Assembly (NCBI RefSeq): GCF_900290235.1
Contig: NZ_OLMK01000011.1
Coordinates: 62,001 to 126,000 of the forward strand
DNA length: 64,000 nucleotides
Reading direction: 5' to 3'
Source: Streptomyces sp. MA5143a
Lineage (GTDB): Bacteria > Actinomycetota > Actinomycetes > Streptomycetales > Streptomycetaceae
Made by a program: the position numbers and the translations under genes. Positions within the stretch are counted from its first letter, which is position 1. Every line of letters starts with the position of its first letter. Below are positions 45,333 through 54,445 of this stretch, piece by piece. Below the pieces are notes generated by a model. It saw only the letters and a program-made list of their open reading frames with translations, was not told the origin of the DNA and searched no databases.

Positions 45333-45357
45333 CCGGGCCGTCTTCGGTACGGCCCGG
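45333..45357 (+). terminator. Hairpin after the YceI gene
   Basis: CCGGGCCGT (45333-45341) pairs with ACGGCCCGG (45349-45357), a perfect 9-bp stem with loop CTTCGGT. It lies 14 bp after the YceI stop and before the tRNA promoter. Confidence 0.72.
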
Positions 45358-45455
45358 TGCAACCCCTCCGTCTGCTGCGGGGTATGTAGGGTAGGGTTTA
45401 CCTGCGCGTTCACACGGAGCACGAGTCGGTAATGCGGGCACCGTGGAGGTCGCGA

Positions 45456-45529
<74 letters not shown>

Positions 45530-45550
45530 CTCGAAAGAGTCGTACATGAG

Positions 45551-45584
45551 GGCCGGTTTCGGATGTTTCCGAAACCGGCCTTTT
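45551..45584 (+). terminator. Intrinsic terminator after tRNA-Pro copy 2
   Basis: GGCCGGTTTCGG (45551-45562) pairs perfectly with CCGAAACCGGCC (45569-45580), followed by TTTT. A textbook 12-bp stem with 6-nt loop. Confidence 0.88.
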
Positions 45585-45657
45585 CCGTTCTCACCGCCCG
45601 CCGGTTCGTCGAATGAGTGGCCTGGGAAATCGCTGGGCGATTTGAGGCGATATGTGC

Positions 45658-45686
45658 TTGATCTCCGTTTTTGCGGTCCCTAGTGT
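45658..45686 (+). promoter_or_regulatory. Promoter of the disaccharide ABC importer operon
   Basis: TTGATC (45658-45663), a 17-bp spacer and TAGTGT (45681-45686). An inverted repeat CAGGGGC (45690-45696)/GCCCCTG (45714-45720) sits just downstream, about where a repressor or the transcript leader hairpin would be. Confidence 0.6.
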
Positions 45687-45740
45687 GCGCAGGGGCAACA
45701 CCGCGGGGCCCGAGCCCCTGTCACCGTCCGGAAGCGAGGT

Positions 45741-47060
45741 GTGGAGCGCATGCACGCGAGGTGCGGCTGCCGGCCGGTTTCGGGTCAGCGGGGACGTCCC
45801 CGAGGGACGCGCTGGCTCCGGGCGTTCGCCGTGCTGCCGTTGCTGGCGTCGGTGCTCACCGCCTGCGGTGACGACGAGGGTTCCGGTACGCCCACCCTCA
45901 ACTGGTACAACTTCCCGGACGACTCCGGCGCCCTCCAGAAGGCCGCCGACGGGTGCAGCCGGGCGTCGGGCGGGCGCTACCGGATCAGCTACAACAAGCT
46001 CCCGCGCGCCGCGGACGGCCAGCGCCAGCAGATGGTCCGCAGACTCGCCGCCGAGGACGACTCCCTCGACATCCTGGGCCTGGACGTCACCTGGGCGGCG
46101 GAGTTCGCCGAGGCGCGCTGGATCCGGGAATGGACGGGCGCGGCGAAGCGGCAGGCCACCGAGGGCACCCTGCGTGTACCGCTGCAGACCTCGACCTGGA
46201 AGGGCAAGCTGTACGCCGTCCCGTACAACGCCAACACCCAGCTCCTGTGGTACCGCGCGGACCTCGTGCCCAGGCCGCCCACGACCTGGGCCGAGATGCT
46301 CGACATGGCCGAGGCCCTCGCCCGACAGGGCAAACCGCACTTCGTGGAGATCCAGGGTGCCCAGTACGAGGGACTGACCGTCTGGTTCAACACGCTGATC
46401 AACAGTGCCGGCGGCACCATCCTCAACGCGACCGCGACCGCGCCCTCCCTCGGTCCGCCTGCCGTCCGGGCCGCGCAGGTCATGCGTGATCTCGCCGACT
46501 CGTCGGCCGCGGACCCCTCCCTCCCCAACCAGATGGAGGACCAGAACCGGCTCGCCATGGAGTCGGGAACGGCGGCGTTCGAGCTCAACTACCCCTTCGT
46601 CTATCCGTCGATGAAGGCGAACAACCCCGCGCTGTTCAAGAACTTCCGCTGGGCGCCGTACCCCCGGGTCGACGCGGACCGCCCGGCGCGGCCCACCATC
46701 GGAGGCATCGATCTGGCGGTGAGCGCCTACTCGCGCCACCCCGATCTGGCCTTCGAGGCGGCCCTGTGTCTGCGCAACCGGGAGAACCAACTCGCCGCGG
46801 CGCTCGAGGGCGGTCTGCCCCCCACGCTGCGCGCCCTGTACGACGAGCCCGCGTTCATGAAGGAGTACCCCTTCTCCCGCGACGTGCTGGCCGCCCTGGA
46901 GGCGGGAAGCGTGCGCCCGATCACCCCGGTCTACCAGAACGTGTCGATCGCGGTCTCCCACACCCTGTCCCCGCCGTCCGGGATCGAACCCGTGAGCTCG
47001 GTCGAGACCATCAAGGAACAGATCGACGATGCCCTGCGATCCGAGGGTGTGATCCCGTGA
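45741..47060 (+). CDS. lpqY: LpqY-like sugar (trehalose) binding lipoprotein
   Basis: A 439-residue family 1 solute-binding protein. The signal has an Arg-rich start and lipobox LTAC with Cys42. The mature part shows ISYNKLPRAADGQRQQMVRR and LDVTWAAEFAEARW, closely like the mycobacterial trehalose receptor LpqY, then NTQLLWYRADLVPRPPTTW. GTG 45741 is taken as start; ATG 45750 is possible. It is the first of four genes of a complete importer; it should deliver trehalose or a related disaccharide to the SugA/SugB channel. The substrate call rests on the LpqY resemblance. Confidence 0.87.
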   Translation: MERMHARCGCRPVSGQRGRPRGTRWLRAFAVLPLLASVLTACGDDEGSGTPTLNWYNFPDDSGALQKAADGCSRASGGRYRISYNKLPRAADGQRQQMVRRLAAEDDSLDILGLDVTWAAEFAEARWIREWTGAAKRQATEGTLRVPLQTSTWKGKLYAVPYNANTQLLWYRADLVPRPPTTWAEMLDMAEALARQGKPHFVEIQGAQYEGLTVWFNTLINSAGGTILNATATAPSLGPPAVRAAQVMRDLADSSAADPSLPNQMEDQNRLAMESGTAAFELNYPFVYPSMKANNPALFKNFRWAPYPRVDADRPARPTIGGIDLAVSAYSRHPDLAFEAALCLRNRENQLAAALEGGLPPTLRALYDEPAFMKEYPFSRDVLAALEAGSVRPITPVYQNVSIAVSHTLSPPSGIEPVSSVETIKEQIDDALRSEGVIP

Positions 47061-47130
47061 ACCACCTCCTCCCGCCGCCCTGTGCCGGTCGGCTCTCCCG
47101 TGCGCGGGCCACGTCCTCGGACGGCCCGAG

Positions 47131-48090
47131 ATGAGCACGCGGGCGGAACCGGCCGGAGCCCCGCCGCCACCCGGGACACAGACGGGCAGGGCGGAACCGG
47201 ACCGGTCGGCACTCTCGGCGGGCGCCAGACAGGAGCGCCGACTCGGCTGGCTGCTCTGCGCGCCCGCTGTCATCGTCATGATCGCCGTGACCGCCTACCC
47301 CGTCGGATACGCCGTGTATCTGTCCCTCCAGCGCTATGACCTGCGCTTTCCCGGACGGGCGGAGTTCGTGGGACTGAGCAACTACGGGGCGGTGCTGACC
47401 TCTTCGTTCTGGTGGGACGCCTTCTGGGTCACGTTGTTCATCACCGCCGTGTCCGTGGCGATCGAACTGGTCCTCGGAATGGGGCTCGCCCTCGTGATGC
47501 ACCGCACGATCTTCTGGCGAGGCGTCGTCCGCACCTCGGTCCTCATCCCGTACGGGATCGTCACCGTGGTGGCCGCCTTCTCCTGGCAGTACGCGTGGAC
47601 CCCGGACCTCGGATATCTGGCCGAGCTGCTGCCCCAGGGGGACGCTCCCCTGACCGAACAGTGGCCCGCCCTCTGGCTGATCATCCTCGCCGAGGTGTGG
47701 AAGACGACGCCGTTCATGGCCCTGCTGCTGCTCGCGGGCCTCGCGCTGGTCCCCGAGGAGACCCTGAGGGCGGCCATGGTGGACGGTGCCACCGCCTGGC
47801 AGCGCTTCACGAGGATCATGCTGCCGCTGATGAAACCGGCCATCCTGGTGGCGCTGCTCTTCCGCACCCTGGACGCGTTCCGGATCTTCGACAACATCTA
47901 CATCCTGACCGCGGGCGCCCAGGGCACCGGCTCGGTGTCGATCCTCGGGTACGACAACCTCTTCACCGCGCTGAACCTGGGCATCGGCTCGGCGATCTCC
48001 GTCCTGATCTTCATCTGCGTCGGGATCATCGCCTTCACCTTCGTCAAACTGTTCGGCGCTGCCGCACCCGGCGCGGAGGTGAAGCGCTGA
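47131..48090 (+). CDS. sugA: SugA-like sugar ABC transporter permease
   Basis: A 319-residue membrane protein of the MalF type with six helices after a ~40-residue cytosolic arm. The EAA loop reads [20 protein letters not shown] followed by [21 protein letters not shown] and [11 protein letters not shown] are also family features. Start ATG 47131, 70 bp after lpqY. It pairs with the next gene's product. Confidence 0.9.
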   Translation: MSTRAEPAGAPPPPGTQTGRAEPDRSALSAGARQERRLGWLLCAPAVIVMIAVTAYPVGYAVYLSLQRYDLRFPGRAEFVGLSNYGAVLTSSFWWDAFWVTLFITAVSVAIELVLGMGLALVMHRTIFWRGVVRTSVLIPYGIVTVVAAFSWQYAWTPDLGYLAELLPQGDAPLTEQWPALWLIILAEVWKTTPFMALLLLAGLALVPEETLRAAMVDGATAWQRFTRIMLPLMKPAILVALLFRTLDAFRIFDNIYILTAGAQGTGSVSILGYDNLFTALNLGIGSAISVLIFICVGIIAFTFVKLFGAAAPGAEVKR

Positions 48091-48923
48091 TGGCCGCGGT
48101 GGGAAAGACACACGCCGCCCGATGGGGTGTCCTGAACGTGCTGGTCGTGCTGTACGCCCTGTTCCCCGTGGGGTGGATCGCCGCACTGTCCTTCAAGGAC
48201 CCCAGCACCCTGACGGACGGCAACTACATCCCCACGGACTGGACCTGGGACAACTACCGGGGCATCTTCGAGACCTCCGAGTTCACCCGGGCACTGATCA
48301 ACTCGATCGGTATCGCCCTGATCGCCACGGTGATCGCGGTGGCACTGGGCACCATGGCCGCCTACGCGGTGGCCAGGCTGCGGTTCCCCGGCAAGCGGGT
48401 ACTGATCGGCATGTCGCTGCTGATCGCCATGTTCCCGCCGATCTCCCTGGTGTCGCCGCTGTTCAACATCGAGCGGATCATCGGGATCTTCGACACCTGG
48501 ATCGGGCTGATCATCCCGTACATGACGTTCTCCCTGCCCCTCGCGATCTACACCCTGTCCGCCTTCTTCCGGGAGATCCCCTGGGATCTGGAGAAGGCCG
48601 CCAAGGTCGACGGGGCGACGCCCGCACAGGCCTTCCGCATGGTCATCGTGCCGCTGGCCGCGCCGGGCGTCTTCACCACGGCCATCCTCGTGTTCATCTT
48701 CTGCTGGAACGACTTCCTGTTCGCGATCTCGCTGACCTCCACCGAGTCCGCGCGTACCGTGCCGGCCGCGATCGCGTTCTTCACCGGGAGCTCCCAGTTC
48801 CAGCAGCCCACAGGGTCGATCGCCGCGGCCGCCGTGGTCATCACCATCCCGATCATCGTCTTCGTCCTGCTCTTCCAGCGGCGGATCGTCGCCGGACTGA
48901 CCTCAGGGGCGGTGAAGGGGTGA
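48090..48923 (+). CDS. sugB: SugB-like sugar ABC transporter permease
   Basis: A 277-residue MalG-type permease with six helices. EAA loop [20 protein letters not shown] and FFREIPWDL just before it; the C-terminal [17 protein letters not shown] is the conserved MalG tail that reaches the ATPase. Its ATG overlaps the sugA stop (TGATG), so they are coupled. Confidence 0.91.
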   Translation: MAAVGKTHAARWGVLNVLVVLYALFPVGWIAALSFKDPSTLTDGNYIPTDWTWDNYRGIFETSEFTRALINSIGIALIATVIAVALGTMAAYAVARLRFPGKRVLIGMSLLIAMFPPISLVSPLFNIERIIGIFDTWIGLIIPYMTFSLPLAIYTLSAFFREIPWDLEKAAKVDGATPAQAFRMVIVPLAAPGVFTTAILVFIFCWNDFLFAISLTSTESARTVPAAIAFFTGSSQFQQPTGSIAAAAVVITIPIIVFVLLFQRRIVAGLTSGAVKG

Positions 48924-48977
48924 ACTCCCCGACCGCGGCAGGCAGAACACGCGTCCTAAGGCAAGGAGGCACCACCC

Positions 48978-50165
48978 ATGGCCGAGATCATCCTCGAGGG
49001 AGTCACCAAGCGCTTTCCCGACGGGTCCCTCGCCGTCAAGGACGTGGACCTCGAGATCGCCGACGGCGAGTTCGTGATCCTGGTCGGTCCGTCGGGATGC
49101 GGCAAGTCCACCACACTGAACATGATCGCCGGCCTGGAGGACATCACCGAGGGCACCCTCCGCATCGGAGACCGCGTCGTCAACGACCTCGCTCCCAAGG
49201 AACGCGACGTCGCGATGGTCTTCCAGAGCTACGCCCTCTACCCGCACATGAGCGTCCGGGAGAACATGGGCTTCCCGCTGCGCCTGGCCAAGGTGGACAA
49301 GCCGACCATCGACGCCAAGGTCACGGAAGCGGCGCGGATCCTCGATCTGACCGAGTACCTGGACCGCAAGCCCGCCAATCTCTCGGGCGGTCAGCGGCAG
49401 CGGGTGGCCATGGGGCGGGCGATCGTCCGTGACCCCAAGGCGTTCCTGATGGACGAGCCGCTGTCCAACCTCGACGCCAAACTCCGGGTCCAGATGCGCA
49501 CCCAGATCTCCCGGCTGCAACGGCGCCTCGGTACGACCACCGTGTACGTCACCCACGACCAGACCGAGGCGATGACGCTCGGCGACCGTGTCGTGGTCAT
49601 GCGACAGGGCCTGGTCCAGCAGATCGGGACCCCCGCCGAGCTGTACGACCTGCCGCGCAACATCTTCGTCGCGGGCTTCATCGGCTCCCCGGCCATGAAC
49701 TTCCTGAACGCCACCCTCGAAGGCGGTGTCCTGCGCTCACCCCTGGGGGACCTGCCCCTCGACGACCGTACGAGACGGGCGTTGGAGGAGCAGAACGCGC
49801 CCCGCGAGGTCATCATCGGGCTGCGACCGGAGGCGTTCGAGGACGCGACCCTCTCCCACGAAAGGGACCGCACGAGCCCGGTCTTCACCGCCACCGTGGA
49901 GGTACTGGAGTCGCTGGGCTCCGATGTGTACGTCTACTTCACCGCGGAGGGCGGACCCGCGACGACCACCGAGTTGGAGGAGCTCGCCAAGGACTCCGGT
50001 CTGCGCGACACCGGCGCCGACACCCATCAGATCGTGGCCCGTCTGGACGCCGCCACACGGGCGCGCGAGGGTGAGCCCATGGAGTTGCGGGTCGACATGG
50101 CCAAGGCCCATGTGTTCGACCCGGCGAGCGGAGCGAACCTCACGCACCCGGAACGGGTGGACTGA
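48978..50165 (+). CDS. sugC: SugC-like ATP-binding protein (UgpC/MsmK type)
   Basis: A 395-residue ATPase. Walker A GPSGCGKST, Q-loop MVFQSYALYPHMSVRENMGF, signature LSGGQRQR, Walker B AFLMDEPLSNLDAKLR, switch VTHDQTEAMTLGDR. The C-terminal ~150 residues form the OB/TOBE regulatory domains (REVIIGLRPEAFED). ATG 48978 follows AAGGAGG. It powers the sugar importer, and TOBE-bearing members can be regulated by PTS-type or other signals. Confidence 0.92.
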   Translation: MAEIILEGVTKRFPDGSLAVKDVDLEIADGEFVILVGPSGCGKSTTLNMIAGLEDITEGTLRIGDRVVNDLAPKERDVAMVFQSYALYPHMSVRENMGFPLRLAKVDKPTIDAKVTEAARILDLTEYLDRKPANLSGGQRQRVAMGRAIVRDPKAFLMDEPLSNLDAKLRVQMRTQISRLQRRLGTTTVYVTHDQTEAMTLGDRVVVMRQGLVQQIGTPAELYDLPRNIFVAGFIGSPAMNFLNATLEGGVLRSPLGDLPLDDRTRRALEEQNAPREVIIGLRPEAFEDATLSHERDRTSPVFTATVEVLESLGSDVYVYFTAEGGPATTTELEELAKDSGLRDTGADTHQIVARLDAATRAREGEPMELRVDMAKAHVFDPASGANLTHPERVD

Positions 50166-50190
50166 CGGCGTCCGGTGTCGGAGCCCGGTC

Positions 50191-50226
50191 GGAGGCCGTT
50201 GTCCCATCGGTGGGAGAACGGCCTCC
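50191..50226. terminator. Long bidirectional hairpin between the sugar importer and the PTM cluster
   Basis: GGAGGCCGTT (50191-50200) pairs with AACGGCCTCC (50217-50226); inside, TCCCA/TGGGA adds 5 bp around loop TCGG, with one G-G mismatch per junction. It lies between convergent genes, 26 bp after the sugC stop and 43 bp from the end of the reductase. Confidence 0.8.
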
Positions 50227-50268
50227 CCGTGGTCCGTGTGCCCTGTTCCGTCCCTCCCGCGGGCTCGG

Positions 50269-51327
50269 TCAGACCTCGACCAGCACCTTGCCCCGGTTCC
50301 CCTCCCGGTTCACGTAGAGGCTGCGGTACGCGTGCGGGATCGCGTCGAAGCCCCGGTGCACGGTCTGGTGGTACTGGATCTCACCGGCGCGTACGAGACC
50401 TCCCAGCTCCTGGTGCATCCGCGTCAACAGCGGCTCGTGGAACCACTCCTGGGCGAAGATGCCGCGGATCGTGGTGCGCGGGAACATGATGTACGGCAGC
50501 AGCCGGGGCCCGGTCAGTTCGCCGTTCACCGTGGTGGCCCACTGCCAGCAGACCGCCACCTGGCTGTCCACGTTGAGCATGGTGAACACCGCGTCGGTGA
50601 TGGTTCCGCCCAGGTTGTCGAAGTACCGGTCGACCCCGTCGGGCGCGGCGAGCAGCAACTCCTGCCGTACCTTCTCCGCGTCGTCGGCCTGCGCGTAGAG
50701 CACCACCTCGTCGAAGCCGAGCCCGCGCAGGTACTCGACCTTGCCCGGTGAGGCGGTGGTGCCCACCACCCGGGCGGCGCCCGCCCGCCGGGCCAACTGG
50801 CCCACCAGCGTGCCGACCGAGCCGGACGCACCGCTGACCACCACCGTGTCGCCGGGGCGTACGGTCATGAACCGGGTGAGGGTGCCCCACGCGGTCATCC
50901 CCGGCGCGCCCATGACGCCGAGCGCGGTGGACAGCGGCAGCCGCTCGTCGTACCGCTCCGGGTCGAGCCGGCGGTAGGCCGGGAAGACCATCGGGAAGGT
51001 GCCCGTCCGCCACACCTCCTCGGCGCCGTTGTGGACCACATGGCTGCGCCAGCCGCCGAAGCCCTGCACCAGGTCACCGACCGCGAACGCGGCCTTGGGC
51101 CCCGCCTCCAGCACCTCCATGATCGAGTCCGCGCCCATGGGGTGGCCGAGCGGCGTCTCCAGCGCCAGCCCGTTCTGGTACGGGTCGACCGACACGTACC
51201 GCGTACGGAACAGCATCTCGTCGGGGCGGAGGTCGATCTCGACGTCCTCCACCACCTTCTCGTAGATCCGGTCCACGTCCGGGACACCGCCCAGGTGCTC
51301 ACGGACGACCCACTTCTCGATCCTCAT
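50269..51327 (-). CDS. MDR-family NADP-dependent reductase (PTM alcohol-dehydrogenase-like)
   Basis: A 352-residue medium-chain dehydrogenase without zinc cysteines. Features: YVSVDPYQNGLALETP, LGVMGAPGMTAWGTL, cofactor site VVVSGASGSVGTLVGQLARR and YFDNLGGTITDAVF. ATG 51327 has AGGAG upstream and overlaps the flavoprotein stop (ATGA). In PTM pathways an enzyme of this class (IkaC, HSAF OX4, FtdE) carries out a reductive ring closure of the carbocycle. Position as last gene of the operon and coupling fit that role; it is inferred from cluster context. Confidence 0.88.
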   Translation of the reverse strand: MRIEKWVVREHLGGVPDVDRIYEKVVEDVEIDLRPDEMLFRTRYVSVDPYQNGLALETPLGHPMGADSIMEVLEAGPKAAFAVGDLVQGFGGWRSHVVHNGAEEVWRTGTFPMVFPAYRRLDPERYDERLPLSTALGVMGAPGMTAWGTLTRFMTVRPGDTVVVSGASGSVGTLVGQLARRAGAARVVGTTASPGKVEYLRGLGFDEVVLYAQADDAEKVRQELLLAAPDGVDRYFDNLGGTITDAVFTMLNVDSQVAVCWQWATTVNGELTGPRLLPYIMFPRTTIRGIFAQEWFHEPLLTRMHQELGGLVRAGEIQYHQTVHRGFDAIPHAYRSLYVNREGNRGKVLVEV

Positions 51328-53120
51328 GTCAGGGCTCCTGTCTCGGTGTTCGAGGGACCGCTCGTCGTACCGCCCCGGTCGGCGGCCCGCGCCTGCCGGG
51401 GCGGACCGCCGACCGGGATGACCACATGCGTCGGGGGCGGGGCGCTCCGGTCGATGTCGGCGGTGAACTCCACACCGTCGTCCCGGCAGATGAACTGCAT
51501 GACGTGCCGGCCCGCGGCGGCCGCCCGGATCAGGCCGCCGATGGTCGCCCAGACCCCGGAGAGGTAGAAGTCCGACAGCCCGGGCAGGACCGGGCCGCTG
51601 CGCCTGATCTCCTCCTCCACCGTCTCCGCGCCCTCCACGAACGGGTTCCAGCCCGGGAACGTGCCGTCGTAGACGCCCGTGTAGCGGACCTGCGTCAGTG
51701 GGGTGGAGACGTCGGCGACGGCCACCGCGTCCTTGAACCCGGGGAACCGCTCGTCCAGAAAGGAGACGATGCCTTTGCGGACCTCCCGCTTGGCGGTCAG
51801 ATAGTCCCTGCCGTGCCGGACCGGCAGGGTGTGCAGCTCCTGACCGCGCCGGACCCGGGAGGAGCGTTCCGGTCCCTGGTGCAGCTCCCGCCAGGGCCCG
51901 ATGTCGGAGAAGTACGTCGCGAACACCACGGTGGACTCGCGCGGCGCCAGCTCCGGGTAGTGCCGGGTGCGGAACTGCACGTTCATCGACGGGCAGCGGA
52001 TCCCCGTCAGCGCGCTCGCCTGCTGCTCCGTCAGCAGATAGGTGGTGCACGGGTCGCCCTCCGGGAAGGGCTTGCGCAGCCCCAGGAAGAGGGAGACGTA
52101 ACCGGGGGACAGCTGGCCGGGCTGGTCGATCAGCGAGGTGTAGAGCCTGCGGTAGGTGTCGTTGAGGTACCTGCCGCCCAGCAGCTTCATCACCGTGGTG
52201 TGGCCGTCGGCCGCCGAGACCACGATGTCGGCCCGGTACTCCCGGCCGTCGCTCAGCCGTACCCCCACCGCGCGGTCCCGCTCGACCAGGATCTCCTCGA
52301 CCCTGGCGTTGTAGGTGATCTCACCGCCCAGCTTGCGGTACCGCTCCTCGACCGACCGGGCGAGCCCCAGCGAACCGCCCTCCGGCACACCCGCCGCCTG
52401 GTTGGCGTGCGAGGCCAGCTGGAAGTAGAACGGCAGCACCGGGAACGCCGGATGCCTCTCGTAGAGGATGAAGTTGAACGCCTCACGCAGCAGCGGGTCG
52501 CGGAACCGCTGCGCGTAGTCCGTCATCAACACCGTGATCGACTTGCGGATGGTGGTGAAGTACGGGACGAAGGAGGCCATCATCCGCCACCGCTCCCACC
52601 GGCCCATCAACCCGACCGGCTTGAGGAACGGGTAGACCGCCAGCGCCTTGCGGAACGTGCGGATGCCCGCGCAGAACTCCCGGATGGGCGCCGCGTCGGC
52701 CGGAGAGAGCGTGAGCAGGTGCGCCTGGAGCCGGTCCGGGTCGGAGTAGAAGCGGACCGCCCGGCCGTCCCGGCCCCGGACGATGTTGAACACGTCGAAG
52801 TGCCGCATCTCCTTGCCCTGGAGCGCGCCCAGTTCGAGCCAGATCTGGTACATCTCGTTGCCCGGACCGTTGCCGAGGAGCCAGCTGACGCACCAGTCGA
52901 AGGTGAAGTCGCTGCGGTCCCAGCCGGTGCACGAGCCGCCGGGGATCTCGTGCATCTCGAAGATCCGGGTCCGGTAGCCGTTCATCCGGGCGTAGCACCC
53001 GGTGGAGAGACCACCGAGACCACCGCCGATGATGATCATCGACTCCCGTCGACGGCCGGTACGGGTGTCGGTCCCGGTGCCGTTCGAGGTGTCCGTGCCC
53101 TTCTGTCGCGCCAAGTCCAC
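51324..53120 (-). CDS. Phytoene-desaturase-like FAD oxidoreductase (PTM cyclisation enzyme type)
   Basis: A 598-residue flavoprotein. The start is GTG 53120 because GAGGAGG lies 5 nt upstream; a short Thr-Gly/Thr-Asp-rich arm of ~30 residues precedes MIIIGGGLGGLSTGCYARMN, the dinucleotide fold. Then IFEMHEIPGGSCTGW and the C-terminal LSDFYLSGVWATIGGLIRAA match the CrtI/CrtISO family. In PTM clusters such enzymes (IkaB, HSAF OX1-3, FtdC/D) trigger the first ring closure of the polyene tetramate. Only one is present here, where clusters making 5-5-6 or 5-6-5 systems often have one or two. Confidence 0.88.
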   Translation of the reverse strand: MDLARQKGTDTSNGTGTDTRTGRRRESMIIIGGGLGGLSTGCYARMNGYRTRIFEMHEIPGGSCTGWDRSDFTFDWCVSWLLGNGPGNEMYQIWLELGALQGKEMRHFDVFNIVRGRDGRAVRFYSDPDRLQAHLLTLSPADAAPIREFCAGIRTFRKALAVYPFLKPVGLMGRWERWRMMASFVPYFTTIRKSITVLMTDYAQRFRDPLLREAFNFILYERHPAFPVLPFYFQLASHANQAAGVPEGGSLGLARSVEERYRKLGGEITYNARVEEILVERDRAVGVRLSDGREYRADIVVSAADGHTTVMKLLGGRYLNDTYRRLYTSLIDQPGQLSPGYVSLFLGLRKPFPEGDPCTTYLLTEQQASALTGIRCPSMNVQFRTRHYPELAPRESTVVFATYFSDIGPWRELHQGPERSSRVRRGQELHTLPVRHGRDYLTAKREVRKGIVSFLDERFPGFKDAVAVADVSTPLTQVRYTGVYDGTFPGWNPFVEGAETVEEEIRRSGPVLPGLSDFYLSGVWATIGGLIRAAAAGRHVMQFICRDDGVEFTADIDRSAPPPTHVVIPVGGPPRQARAADRGGTTSGPSNTETGALT

Positions 53121-53173
53121 TGTCCTCCTCGTCGTACCGGTGGGGGGTGCCGGGGTGCCGTTCGCCCGCCCGG

Positions 53174-54364
53174 TCACCAGGCGACCGGGAGCGCCTGGAG
53201 ACCGTTGACCATCGCGTCCTGCTTCCAGCTCAGTTCGCTCTCGGGGACGGCCAGCCGTAGACCGGGCAGCCGGTGCAGCACCCGCTCGATCGCCACCTGG
53301 AGCTCCAGCCGGGCGAGATGGGCGCCGACGCAGTAGTGCACGCCGTGGCCGAAGCCGATGTGCGGGTTGGCGTCGCGGTCCATGACGAGGCGCTCCGGCT
53401 CCGGGAACACCCCCGGGTCGCGGTTGGCGGCGGCGGTGGCGATCATCACCGCCTCGCCGGCCCGGATCGTGATGCCGCCCAGCTCGACATCGGCGGTCGC
53501 GTACCGTGCCAGGTTGAAGCCGGTGAGCAGCGGCACGTAGCGCATCAGCTCCTCGACGGCCTTCGGGATCAGCTCCGGACGCTCCCGTAGTCGCGTCAAC
53601 TCCTGTGGATGTACGAGGAGTTGGTGGAAGAAGTTGCCGATCTGGTTGGTGGTGGAGACGAAGCCGGCGATCAGCAGGTCGCAGGCGATCGACAGCAGTT
53701 CCTCCTCGCTGATCAGACCCTCCTCGCGACAGGCCCGGACCAGGGTGGTGAGCAGGTCGTCGCCCGGCTCGCGGCCCCGCAGCTCCAGCACACCGACCAT
53801 GTACTCCATGAAGGCCCGGCCCTCGGTGGCGAGCACCTCCTGGGGGGTGATGGCGGAGAGCACCGTCTCCGCCCAGTGCCAGAGCATCCGGTGGTCCTTG
53901 GCGGGGATGCCGAGCACCTCGCAGATGATGGTGGTCGGCATGGGGATGGCGAAGTCCTCGACCAGGTCCGCCGGTCGGCCCGCGGCCACCATCCCGTCGA
54001 TCAGCTCGTCGGCCAGTTCTCCGGCCCGCGCGCGCAGCGGTTCGACCCGGCGGGCGCTGAACTGCCGTGCGACCAGCGAGCGGAGCCGGGTGTGGTCGGG
54101 CGGCTCCGTGGAGAAGAGACCGGCACCGGTACGGGCCACCGGGCGCATCCGCGGCTGGTCCCGGTGCATCGACGCGGCCAGGCTGAACCGCGGGTCGGCC
54201 AGGACGGCCCGTACGTCCTCGTACCGGGTGACCAGCCAGGCGTCGTCGCCGTACGGCATGCGGATACGGGCCGGTGCGCGCTCGCGCAACTCCGCGTAGG
54301 CGGGGTCGAGGTCGAGGCCCCGTGGGGCGAAGGGGTAGGGGAGTGGGGGGTGTTGATCGGGCAT
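53174..54364 (-). CDS. Cytochrome P450 with atypical I-helix
   Basis: A 396-residue soluble P450; ATG 54364 has AGAGGAACGG upstream. Heme loop FGHGVHYCVGAHLAR with Cys345, ExxR as EELMRY, and DHTRLRSLVARQFSARR early. The I-helix reads LLIAGFVSTTNQ; the usual acid-alcohol pair (Asp/Glu-Thr) is Val236-Ser237, so proton delivery must differ. It lies between the hybrid PKS-NRPS and the flavoprotein gene, all minus strand with short gaps. It should oxidise the PTM scaffold (hydroxylation, epoxidation or other). A redox partner is not encoded in the window. Confidence 0.9.
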   Translation of the reverse strand: MPDQHPPLPYPFAPRGLDLDPAYAELRERAPARIRMPYGDDAWLVTRYEDVRAVLADPRFSLAASMHRDQPRMRPVARTGAGLFSTEPPDHTRLRSLVARQFSARRVEPLRARAGELADELIDGMVAAGRPADLVEDFAIPMPTTIICEVLGIPAKDHRMLWHWAETVLSAITPQEVLATEGRAFMEYMVGVLELRGREPGDDLLTTLVRACREEGLISEEELLSIACDLLIAGFVSTTNQIGNFFHQLLVHPQELTRLRERPELIPKAVEELMRYVPLLTGFNLARYATADVELGGITIRAGEAVMIATAAANRDPGVFPEPERLVMDRDANPHIGFGHGVHYCVGAHLARLELQVAIERVLHRLPGLRLAVPESELSWKQDAMVNGLQALPVAW

Positions 54365-54445
54365 GGGGGATCCGTTCCTCTCACGGGGCGGTGGTGGGGG
54401 CGGTGTGAGGCCGGGCCGGGGCACGGGTCGGTTCAGGTGCCGGGG

